Below are positions 21,281 through 29,156 of a stretch of 64,000 bases of DNA, in pieces. The notes under the pieces are model-generated. The model had not been told where the DNA came from. It did not search any database and saw nothing but the letters and a program-made list of their open reading frames with translations. How positions within the stretch are numbered: position 1 is the first letter of the stretch; every line of letters begins with the position of its first letter. Source of the stretch: Amphritea japonica ATCC BAA-1530 (lineage in GTDB: Bacteria > Pseudomonadota > Gammaproteobacteria > Pseudomonadales > Balneatricaceae). The stretch is from NCBI RefSeq assembly GCF_016592435.1, contig NZ_AP014545.1:1682693-1746692 (forward strand), written 5' to 3'. The position numbers and the translations under genes were made by a program.

Positions 21281-22303
21281 GTGGGGCTGGAACAAGCCTG
21301 GTATCGCAATAGCCGCTGGTTAAAGTTGCTGCGACCACTGGAAACGTTGTTCTGCGCTATCGCACGCCGTCGACGCAAAGCCTTTCAAAAAGGCCGCCGT
21401 GCAAGCTGGACCGCGCCAGTGCCTGTGGTGGTGGTCGGTAACATCTCAGTTGGGGGGACTGGTAAATCGCCCCTGGTACTTTTCCTGATAGAGCAGCTAC
21501 GACAGCGGGGCTATAAGCCTGGCGTTATCAGTCGTGGTTATCGTGCGGCACCACCCACCACTCCTTATTTTGTTACTGCGGCGTCTACCTCTGTTGAAGC
21601 TGGTGATGAACCTTTGATGATCGTCAGGCGTACCGGTGTTCCGCTGGTTATATCTCCGGACCGGGTAGCTGCAGCGAAATTATTGTTAGAGCAGACCGCT
21701 TGCGATCTTATTATCAGTGATGACGGGTTACAGCATTATGCGCTGAATCGATCTGTAGAGATTGCGGTAATTGATGGCGTCAGAGGCTTCGGTAATGGTC
21801 GTTGTTTGCCAGAAGGGCCGTTAAGAGAGCCGGTTGCACGACTGGATGAAGTTGATCTGATTGTTGTTAATGGTGCCTCCCCAGAGCAGTGGTTGCAGAA
21901 CTCCTATCTGGAAAAGTCATTCACGATGACACTGCAACCGGGTGAACTGGTGCGTTTAGGTGATGATAAGCATGTGGCTGCAGACGAGTGGTCTGAGTCT
22001 CGTCAGGTAAATGCGGTGGCCGCCATTGGTAACCCAAAGCGTTTTTCTGCGACATTGGAAGCACTGGATTTCAGCGTCACTTTTAACAGTTTTCCTGATC
22101 ATCATGCTTATGTTGAGAAGGATTTTAATTTTCAGCAGGACGGTCCGCTGATCATGACAGAGAAAGATGCGGTAAAATGCGATCATATCGCTTTGCATAA
22201 TACCTGGTATCTGCAGGTGAATGCCGTACTGGAACAGGGTTTTGCTATACAGTTGGAGGCTCTGTTGAATGACTTAGCCCCTTCCGTGAATGCAACAGAA
22301 TAA
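21281..22303 (+). CDS. lpxK: Tetraacyldisaccharide 4'-kinase LpxK
   Basis: Phosphorylates the 4' position of the lipid A disaccharide to give lipid IVA. It is an inner-membrane-associated P-loop enzyme. It is 340 aa. The P-loop is [17 protein letters not shown] near residue 50, followed by [20 protein letters not shown] and [12 protein letters not shown] start at 21281, 2 nt after exbD. Its coupling to kdsB downstream links lipid A and Kdo steps of LPS synthesis. Confidence 0.95.
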   Translation: MGLEQAWYRNSRWLKLLRPLETLFCAIARRRRKAFQKGRRASWTAPVPVVVVGNISVGGTGKSPLVLFLIEQLRQRGYKPGVISRGYRAAPPTTPYFVTAASTSVEAGDEPLMIVRRTGVPLVISPDRVAAAKLLLEQTACDLIISDDGLQHYALNRSVEIAVIDGVRGFGNGRCLPEGPLREPVARLDEVDLIVVNGASPEQWLQNSYLEKSFTMTLQPGELVRLGDDKHVAADEWSESRQVNAVAAIGNPKRFSATLEALDFSVTFNSFPDHHAYVEKDFNFQQDGPLIMTEKDAVKCDHIALHNTWYLQVNAVLEQGFAIQLEALLNDLAPSVNATE

Positions 22304-22337
22304 TTTATACTTAGCACTCCAAACAGAGGCACTAGAG

Positions 22338-22523
22338 ATGGATAAGAATTTACTGGATATTCTGGTTTGCCCGGTATCTAAAGCACCGGTCGAGTGGAAT
22401 AAAGAGACCAATGAACTGATTTGTCGGAGTTCAGGGCTGGCGTATCCGATTCGCGATGATATTCCGGTCATGCTGGAAACTGAAGCGCGGACTTTAACCG
22501 CAGAAGAACGACTAGAGAAGTAG
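22338..22523 (+). CDS. Trm112/YcaR family small protein
   Basis: 61 aa, beginning [20 protein letters not shown], the standard Trm112/YcaR start. ATG at 22338 (after GAGGC) is preferred over an in-frame ATG at 22290 that adds an unrelated extension. Only one cysteine of the usual zinc pairs is kept clearly (LVCPVSK, then ELICRSSG). It sits between lpxK and kdsB as in many gammaproteobacteria. The role in bacteria is not established. Confidence 0.9.
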   Translation: MDKNLLDILVCPVSKAPVEWNKETNELICRSSGLAYPIRDDIPVMLETEARTLTAEERLEK

Positions 22524-22531
22524 GATCGACT

Positions 22532-23296
22532 ATGGCTTTTTCTGTCGTTATTCCCGCCCGGTTTGGCTCATCCCGCTTTCCCGGTAAACCGCTGGCGGAT
22601 ATCGCCGGTAAACCGATGGTTCAGCATGTCTATGAACGTGCGATTCAGAGTGAAGCGCAGCGCGTTATAATCGCTACCGATGATCAGCGAATCGCTGATG
22701 CCGCCAAAAGTTTTGGTGCGGAAGTCTGCCTGACGTCTGCAGACCATCCTTCGGGCACCGACCGGTTGCAGGAAGTAGTGCATTCACTTGGATTTTATGC
22801 CGATGATATTGTCGTCAATGTGCAGGGCGATGAGCCTCTGATTCCTCCACGGGTGATTAATCAGGTTGCGCATAATCTAAGTGCCGTTCCTGAGGCCAGT
22901 ATTGCTACGCTGAGTGAGCCGATCACTGATATTGAATCACTATTGAATCCTAATGTTGTTAAAGTGGTGTCTGATCAGACGGGCCGTGCACTCTATTTCA
23001 GTCGTGCGCCAATGCCCTGGCCCCGTGATGCCTTTGCCTCTGAACAAGGGCGGCAAGTGCTCCCTGAAGGCGTTAATTACCAGCGTCATATCGGCATTTA
23101 TGCCTATCGGGTTAAGCTCCTTAATGATTTTGTAAAGTGGGCGCCTGCGCCGCTGGAAGAGACCGAGTGTCTTGAGCAGTTACGGGCAATGTGGAATGGT
23201 GCGGTGATTCATGTCGATGAAGCTGATGAGCTACCGCCAGCCGGTGTTGATACGCCTGAAGATCTGGAGCGCATTCGTCATCTTTTTGATGCTTAG
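22532..23296 (+). CDS. kdsB: 3-deoxy-manno-octulosonate cytidylyltransferase
   Basis: Makes CMP-Kdo from Kdo and CTP for LPS inner core synthesis in the cytoplasm. It is 254 aa. The nucleotide-binding N-terminus is [20 protein letters not shown], with [11 protein letters not shown] and [12 protein letters not shown] further on. It lies 8 nt after the Trm112-like gene in the same operon. In Pseudomonas ptpA and murB follow directly, whereas here a three-gene block intervenes. Confidence 0.95.
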   Translation: MAFSVVIPARFGSSRFPGKPLADIAGKPMVQHVYERAIQSEAQRVIIATDDQRIADAAKSFGAEVCLTSADHPSGTDRLQEVVHSLGFYADDIVVNVQGDEPLIPPRVINQVAHNLSAVPEASIATLSEPITDIESLLNPNVVKVVSDQTGRALYFSRAPMPWPRDAFASEQGRQVLPEGVNYQRHIGIYAYRVKLLNDFVKWAPAPLEETECLEQLRAMWNGAVIHVDEADELPPAGVDTPEDLERIRHLFDA

Positions 23297-23559
23297 AATA
23301 ACGCATTGACGATGACGCGAAACGTTTCTCTCTATAGGGGAGAAGTTAAGTCAATTTCCATGCGTTTGTTTCAGAGTGTTTTATGACATCCTGCTGAGTG
23401 CTTTTTGGCAAGTATAAAAGCCTGTTTTGCTATCAAAGATCGTCTTGCTTACGTAGCGGGCGGTCGTCTTTTTTATCTTATTGTTGATCACCGGTCAGCG
23501 TTTTATCAGATGTGCTCGTTACCTTAAAAGCAGATCGATACATCAACGTGTGAAGTATC

Positions 23560-24318
23560 ATGACAGTGCAGTCTAAACAAGAAAGAACACCTAGTGTGAA
23601 AGGCTGGCTGAGCCGTGGCTGGCAGGATTTCCTCAGTACCTGGGCGATCAGTATGCTGTTCAGCTCAATATTCCTGGTGATCGCACTGGCGGCATACTGG
23701 CAGCTATTAAAGCTCGATCTTGGGTTGGTGCTATATCCGTTTATTGCTGGCTTTATGATCATAGCGCCATTGCTGGTAACCGGTTTTCAACGGGTTGGAC
23801 GGATGCTCCATGAGGGAAGGCAACCAGGCTTTATTGATCTGCTGAAAGGGGTTAGGGAGGCCACACCGGGCATATTCTTCTTAACCTTTGTACTCTGTAT
23901 CTGCTACCTGATCTGGGTGACCGATGCGATAGTTATCTATGGGATGTATTTCGGTGTTAAAGCGGTACCTATTAGCGGTGAGCTACTGTCCGATCCGGTG
24001 CTTCGGGAAAGCCTGTTTTCCTATCTGATGTTTACCGGCTTGATGGGCTTTGTCATTGCGCAGATGGGTTTTATGGTTGGCGCGTTTTCTATTCCTTTGA
24101 TCATGCATCAAAAGATGAGCTTTGTTGATGCGGTATTTACCAGCGTGGCGACCGTATGGCGGCATAAATGGTTAATGTTTCGCTGGGCGCTGTCATTAGC
24201 ACTTTTAATGCTCTCCACGCTCGTTCTGGTTCTGCCTTTGCTGGTGGTTGTCTTGCCTGTTACAGCATATGCGAGTTATGCGGCTTACCAGGACCTTTTG
24301 CAACCGGCCGATAGCTGA
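23560..24318 (+). CDS. DUF2189 multi-pass membrane protein
   Basis: 252 aa with about five to six membrane helices. VLYPFIAGFMIIAPLLVTGFQRVGRMLHEG resembles the DUF2189 core, and a long helix pair follows near residues 205-245. The function is unknown. It has its own 263-nt upstream region and is transcribed away from kdsB in the same direction. The next gene is convergent. It belongs to the block that interrupts kdsB and ptpA. Confidence 0.75.
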   Translation: MTVQSKQERTPSVKGWLSRGWQDFLSTWAISMLFSSIFLVIALAAYWQLLKLDLGLVLYPFIAGFMIIAPLLVTGFQRVGRMLHEGRQPGFIDLLKGVREATPGIFFLTFVLCICYLIWVTDAIVIYGMYFGVKAVPISGELLSDPVLRESLFSYLMFTGLMGFVIAQMGFMVGAFSIPLIMHQKMSFVDAVFTSVATVWRHKWLMFRWALSLALLMLSTLVLVLPLLVVVLPVTAYASYAAYQDLLQPADS

Positions 24319-24447
24319 GCGTTGATGGGCTGCAAGAGAGCATGGAGGCTGGTTGAGAGAGTTTCATGCTGGCCGAATATCTGTTGGCACTTGTAGCGCG
24401 TTGGTTTTACCAGAGTGAAAATGATTGTGCTTAGGCGCTTTGCATAC

Positions 24448-25830
24448 TCACTTTGATGTCTGCAGATCGCCCAGTGAATTTCGGTAGTATTCAAACATAG
24501 CTCGGTGTTGGCTATTGGCCTGAAATAAACCCTCTTCAACTTCAGTGATCATTTTCCGCTTAGACAAGGTATAGAGTCCCTGTTCCAGTGCGTAATCCTC
24601 ATCCTGTTTAGGTACCAGCATATAGCGTCCATGTTCACGCAAGCCAATAAATATTTCATAACCCTGTGCTTTAAGATCCAGTTCTGAAATGGGTTTATCA
24701 AGATTGTTGAGGAAAATAGCCGAGAGAATGGACACCGGCAGAATCGGCAAATGTTGTTCTATCTCTTGTGCGATGTCCTCACCTAACTGACCGATTGCCT
24801 GTTTACGTGTTTCGTTGTCACACATATTCAGATCAATGCCGTGCTGTCGCTGCCATTGTTGTAACGAGATCGGGTCGCCGTAATTGACACAGGCATAGCC
24901 GAACGGCTTGTGCTGGTGCGGCAGCATGTGAGGTACTAACTGTAACAGGAACTTGCTGAATGAAAGCAGGGAGTAAAATCGACCCTTCTGTTTGAACCCC
25001 TGTTCCTGGTGGGCCAGCAGTGTTTTATCTTCAGGGATCTTGTCGTAGTTCAGTGCGGTAGGAATAAAAATTATGTCTTTGCAATTTCCTTGTCCCATCG
25101 CTTTTGTTACATAGTTGAGCATCCCAAGCTTTAGTGGCTGCATCTTGCCATCCCGGCTTAAGCCGCCCTCGATAAACAGGCCCTGCGGAATACAGTTGCT
25201 CACTGCGAGCGAGACATAGCGCTCCAGCATTTTTCGGTACAGAGCACTGCCGCTGTCGCGTCGAATAATGTAAAAACCGATCGCGTGGAGTAGCTGCTGG
25301 AATGGGAAACCGCGGGCCCACTCTCCGGCGGAATAAGATATCGCTGCTTTGCGTGATGCCAGATAGATAAGGAAGAAAGGGTCAAAATTAGAGCGGTGAT
25401 TGGAAACAATCACGATGCAGCTATTGGGGTCGATATTGTCGTATTGCTTTTCAGCGCTGTAACCGACTTTTACCCAATAAAGAAAACGTAAGAAGCTCCT
25501 GGCTAACCAATATCCCAGCCTGAAATAGAGAAGGACATTGAATGAGGGCACTAGTTCTTCAGCATATTCACCAGCCCGCTTGTGTACTGCATCGACATCT
25601 TCGTCGCCAATTTTGGTCTCTTCCGCGATCGCAGCAATAACGTCCGGGTCAGAGAGGAGTTTGTCGATCAGCAGACCTCGGCGACTATGGGTCTGAGGTG
25701 TAAACCCATGACTGAGTTTGTCGTCCAGAATATGTGATGTTCGCAGGGTGCGCTTACGATAAAACTGTTTAAACCAGGGGGCTAAAAAATAATGCAACAG
25801 ACCAAGTCCTGCCAGTAGTAGCAGTAGCAA
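24448..25830 (-). CDS. PlsB-like glycerophospholipid acyltransferase
   Basis: Probable membrane-associated acyltransferase of the GPAT/DHAPAT type. About 460 aa, much shorter than E. coli PlsB (807). An N-terminal hydrophobic segment is followed by block I HRSNFD (His145, Asp150), the region FYIIRRDSGSALYRKMLERYV and block III IEGGLSRDGKMQPLKLGML, all typical of this superfamily. The acceptor cannot be told from sequence. The start is uncertain: the only usable initiator in frame is TTG at 25830, with no clear ribosome-binding site, and the hydrophobic stretch continues about ten codons upstream to a stop. It may be co-transcribed with the hydrolase upstream. Confidence 0.8.
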   Translation of the reverse strand: MLLLLLAGLGLLHYFLAPWFKQFYRKRTLRTSHILDDKLSHGFTPQTHSRRGLLIDKLLSDPDVIAAIAEETKIGDEDVDAVHKRAGEYAEELVPSFNVLLYFRLGYWLARSFLRFLYWVKVGYSAEKQYDNIDPNSCIVIVSNHRSNFDPFFLIYLASRKAAISYSAGEWARGFPFQQLLHAIGFYIIRRDSGSALYRKMLERYVSLAVSNCIPQGLFIEGGLSRDGKMQPLKLGMLNYVTKAMGQGNCKDIIFIPTALNYDKIPEDKTLLAHQEQGFKQKGRFYSLLSFSKFLLQLVPHMLPHQHKPFGYACVNYGDPISLQQWQRQHGIDLNMCDNETRKQAIGQLGEDIAQEIEQHLPILPVSILSAIFLNNLDKPISELDLKAQGYEIFIGLREHGRYMLVPKQDEDYALEQGLYTLSKRKMITEVEEGLFQANSQHRAMFEYYRNSLGDLQTSK

Positions 25831-25899
25831 GAACAGCCATAGGGGTAAGTGTACCGTGTCGTTTAAGATAACCAGGTCTCTGCTTTAAGAAAATGATAG

Positions 25900-27312
25900 T
25901 TACGGTGCATCGGTAGGCTTCTCCAGTTGACTAAAGATCGCTCGAAGACGCCATAATGGCTGTTGATCCCGAATCAGTCCCAGCGGAATGGTGAAGTGGC
26001 CACGGGGATAAACAAAACGGTTCTGGGGCGGTACCTGCCAGCTATCCATATGCGTTTGCCCTGAGGCAAAGGGAGTGACGGTGTCTTCAGATCCCATGAC
26101 GCTGATAATCTGTTGGGGGGGCATCACCGGGGACGCTTCCGGGTCCAGTTTATTTAGCCATTCGCGTGCCAGTTCTTTATTCCAGCCCCGGTCGCGGAGT
26201 GCATCGGAAAGGTGCCAAAGATCAGACAGTGCGCCATCCAGAGCCGCTTCTGCGATATGAGTGCAGTGGGTTACCATGAATAGCGCATCGGGTTGTAACC
26301 GCTTGGGCCAGGCTTTCGCTCTGACTGCAATGGCTTTTGCCGTTTGTGCTCCCAGGCTACTGCCACCAATGGCTACCGGGCCGCTACTCGTGGTGCGGCA
26401 CCAATCCATCAAAACGGCCCATTCACGGGTCTGCGCTGCGAGAAATTCGATCATGCCCACCGGTGCGGTGGACAGTAAGCGCTCGCCACCGAAGTGTCCT
26501 GGTATTACCCGTCGCCCATGCCAGGGGGCTTCCGGGCGGACTACCCGAATACCCATGCTCGTCAGGGCGTGTACCTCATCAATCAGGTTATGAAAGTGAT
26601 CAAACTCAACGAAAATACCATGGCCAAAAATAAGTGTGGGGGGATTTTTTACCCCGACCGGTTCGTGTACCCGTGCATAGGCAAGATCAGCCATGTCCTC
26701 TGAGGGAGATTTGAAACGTATCCAGTAGTCTCGTCCGCTGGGGACAGGTATCGAACGTGACTGTTCAACTTCGGGGAATTGATCAGATATTGCAAAGGCA
26801 GAATTAAAAACGCTTTGATCTGGATATTTAGAATGGGTTTCTTCCGGAGTTGGCGGGCGCAAGGCGATCGATTGCTTAACCATCTTTCTGAAGGGAGTGA
26901 ACTGCTTGCGCATCATCAGGTATTCGGTGCGGGTATCCAATCGCATCTCTTCTGCAATCAGCAGTCGTTGTTCAGTAACCGTGTCATCGCCAAACAAGTA
27001 TGCCTGCCATACCTGTTCGGTCATCAGGTTTTTCACCCGTGCGTGTTCAAAATTAGCCAATACCCGATAAGCCTTTTGGCAATGCTTTGGTGAGGGGGCG
27101 ATGTTAGCTTCAATGCAGAAGCGGTCAATCGAGCCTTCAGCTGCACGGGCGGATGCCCACAGCCGGGATAGAGGGAAGAACCAATGTTCCAGTATCCAGA
27201 GGATTAAACGATCTAGCCAGGGTCGGGTGAGAAGAGGGCTTAACGATGAACGTAAAAAACGCATCACTCGATCTGAGGCAATATGCCGGGGTCTTTTTAT
27301 CATAATTAACAT
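25900..27312 (-). CDS. Alpha/beta hydrolase
   Basis: 470 aa. A long N-terminal region of about 190 residues precedes an alpha/beta-hydrolase core: oxyanion-type FGHGIFVEF near 230, nucleophile elbow GGSSLG (probable Ser319), acid in GSEDTVTPF (Asp410) and PRGHFTIPL (His439). The catalytic triad therefore looks intact. The substrate is unknown. It sits upstream of the PlsB-like acyltransferase on the same strand (gap about 70 nt), so a lipid or ester substrate is a reasonable inference only. Confidence 0.82.
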   Translation of the reverse strand: MLIMIKRPRHIASDRVMRFLRSSLSPLLTRPWLDRLILWILEHWFFPLSRLWASARAAEGSIDRFCIEANIAPSPKHCQKAYRVLANFEHARVKNLMTEQVWQAYLFGDDTVTEQRLLIAEEMRLDTRTEYLMMRKQFTPFRKMVKQSIALRPPTPEETHSKYPDQSVFNSAFAISDQFPEVEQSRSIPVPSGRDYWIRFKSPSEDMADLAYARVHEPVGVKNPPTLIFGHGIFVEFDHFHNLIDEVHALTSMGIRVVRPEAPWHGRRVIPGHFGGERLLSTAPVGMIEFLAAQTREWAVLMDWCRTTSSGPVAIGGSSLGAQTAKAIAVRAKAWPKRLQPDALFMVTHCTHIAEAALDGALSDLWHLSDALRDRGWNKELAREWLNKLDPEASPVMPPQQIISVMGSEDTVTPFASGQTHMDSWQVPPQNRFVYPRGHFTIPLGLIRDQQPLWRLRAIFSQLEKPTDAP

Positions 27313-27511
27313 ACTAAAGTGATACGTAAAAAATGTATATAGACTAAATACTGTGGTGTTTTATGTGTCTGGCCTGACGAGAAGGCTGATTTAAAAGGTT
27401 TATACCCTGTCGTTAATTTCACTATTTAGATTTCTAAAACCATTAGCTAAGTATTTGTTTTATAATGCCTGTAATTGCCGTTATACAAATCGGTAAATAA
27501 TTTAAAATTTA

Positions 27512-28018
27512 ATGGTTAATTCGTTGAATAATAAAGATAAAGTAAAGGTTCTATTTGTCTGTCTGGGTAACATCTGTCGCTCACCAACCGCGCACGGTGT
27601 GTTTCGTGAGCGGGTCTTGCGGCAGGGGTTAGCGCAGAAGATTGAGATCGATTCTGCCGGTACTGCAGCTTATCATGTGGGTAATTCTCCCGATCATCGC
27701 TCGATGGCTGCAGCTTTGCAGCGCGGCTATGACCTTAGCGATTTAAGAGCACGACAGGCGATAGCCGCTGACTTTGGTTACTACGATTATATTCTGGCGA
27801 TGGATGTGCAGAACCTGACAGATCTTCGTTCAATCTGTCCGGCAGACTATCCGGGTTATTTAGGGTTGTTTTTAGAGCTGGCTGATCTGGATGAGCACGA
27901 GGTGCCTGATCCGTACTATGGAGGTTCTACAGGTTTTGATCATGTGTTAGATCTTACTGAGACCGCATCTGAAGCGCTATTAAGACGTATCAATCAGGAG
28001 CTGAGAAGTGATGCTTGA
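27512..28018 (+). CDS. ptpA: Low molecular weight protein-tyrosine phosphatase
   Basis: Cytoplasmic phosphatase. It is 168 aa from the ATG at 27512. The signature CLGNICRSPTA (CX5R) and the general acid in VPDPYYGG are present. There is no good ribosome-binding site before the ATG. A TTG at 27523 is an alternative start that would drop a polar N-terminal stretch. The upstream 200 nt are AT-rich, with TATAAT at 27461. murB overlaps its end by 8 nt. Confidence 0.92.
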   Translation: MVNSLNNKDKVKVLFVCLGNICRSPTAHGVFRERVLRQGLAQKIEIDSAGTAAYHVGNSPDHRSMAAALQRGYDLSDLRARQAIAADFGYYDYILAMDVQNLTDLRSICPADYPGYLGLFLELADLDEHEVPDPYYGGSTGFDHVLDLTETASEALLRRINQELRSDA

Positions 28019-29033
28019 ATTGCAGGAAAACGTTTCTCTTCAGGCCTTTAACAGCTTTGGTTTTGATGTGTCAGCGCGATACTTTGTAGAGCTCAATTCT
28101 GTTGAACAACTAGATATGCTACGCCAGCTGATTGATCGTTGCGGTCTGCCGGTTTTAATTATTGGTGGCGGTAGTAATCTGGTACTGACGGATGACCTTA
28201 ATCAGTTGGTGGTGTTAAATCGTATTTCAGGTCATGCAATCTCCGAGGTTGAAGGCGGGGTGTTGTGTGTTACAGCGGGAGCTGGCGAGGATTGGCATTC
28301 TTTAGTTCGCTGGACGCTCGAGCAGAGCTGTTATGGCTTAGAAAATTTGTCGCTTATTCCCGGTACAGTAGGGGCGGCGCCGATGCAGAATATTGGTGCT
28401 TATGGCGTCGAGCTTAAAGACAGGATGTTAAGCCTTGAAGCTTACGATCTGAATAGTGGGGAAACCGTGTTATTCAGCTGTGAAGACTGTCAGTTTGGAT
28501 ATAGGGACAGTGTTTTTAAAAGCCGTTATCCCGGACGATACCTGATTACGCATGTTACCTTTGGGCTTAGTCGTACTTTCAATCCAGTGTTGCATTATGG
28601 TGGTTTAACTGGAGAGCTCAGTGCCCGTGGTATTGAATCGCCCAGCGCATTGGAATTAAGTGATCTTATTTGCGAAGTACGCAATTCAAAGCTTCCTCAG
28701 CCACAGCAGATCGGTAATGCGGGCAGTTTCTTTAAGAATCCGGTTATCCCTGTTGATCAGGCTGAAAAGCTAAAGCAGCGCTTTCCGAAATTAGTCGCTT
28801 TTGCTGACCGGTCAGGTTACAGCAAGCTGGCTGCAGGCTGGTTAATAGATCAGTTAGGCTGGAAAGGTCGTCGAGAAGGGGATGCTGGCGTTTATGATAA
28901 GCAAGCTTTGGTATTAGTAAATCATGGCCAGGCCAGTGGTCAGGAAATTTTAGAGCTGGCGGGAAATATACAGGCTGATGTCTTTAAGTGCTTCGGAGTG
29001 ATGCTGGAGATTGAGCCGCGTTGCTACCCTTAG
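28011..29033 (+). CDS. murB: UDP-N-acetylenolpyruvoylglucosamine reductase MurB
   Basis: FAD and NADPH-dependent reduction giving UDP-MurNAc for peptidoglycan. It is 340 aa. The FAD-binding GGGSNLVLTDD and SLIPGTVGAAPMQNIGAYG, catalytic serine region GNAGSFFKNP, FGYRDSVFK and C-terminal MLEIEPR are all present. ATG at 28011 is preferred over GTG 28008, with AGGAG 10 nt upstream inside ptpA. The overlap with ptpA suggests coupled expression. Confidence 0.95.
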   Translation: MLELQENVSLQAFNSFGFDVSARYFVELNSVEQLDMLRQLIDRCGLPVLIIGGGSNLVLTDDLNQLVVLNRISGHAISEVEGGVLCVTAGAGEDWHSLVRWTLEQSCYGLENLSLIPGTVGAAPMQNIGAYGVELKDRMLSLEAYDLNSGETVLFSCEDCQFGYRDSVFKSRYPGRYLITHVTFGLSRTFNPVLHYGGLTGELSARGIESPSALELSDLICEVRNSKLPQPQQIGNAGSFFKNPVIPVDQAEKLKQRFPKLVAFADRSGYSKLAAGWLIDQLGWKGRREGDAGVYDKQALVLVNHGQASGQEILELAGNIQADVFKCFGVMLEIEPRCYP

Positions 29034-29103
29034 TGAACGTCGGTGTAGCAATTTCAGGGTTGTTTGCAGTATAAAAATTAATTGCGTACTTGAAAGTGGA
29101 AGT

Positions 29104-29134
29104 AAAAAAGCCGGCTATTCAGCCGGCTTTTTTA
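29104..29134. terminator. Bidirectional terminator, murB / rne
   Basis: GCCGGC, loop TATTCA, GCCGGC, flanked by six A and six T. It serves both convergent genes. Confidence 0.92.
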
Positions 29135-29156
29135 TTCCTGAGAATTAGCTTTCGCT

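Noticed and set aside
23434-23475. Possible terminator after kdsB (GATCGTC ... GGTCGTC then T-run)
   Set aside because: The two halves are direct, not inverted, repeats, so no stable stem forms.
24855-24870. GTTGTAAC core resembling a Ter site, inside the acyltransferase gene
   Set aside because: The 8-mer also occurs near 26291 and, on the other strand, near 30861. A few copies are expected by chance in 64 kb, and flanks do not match the Ter consensus.
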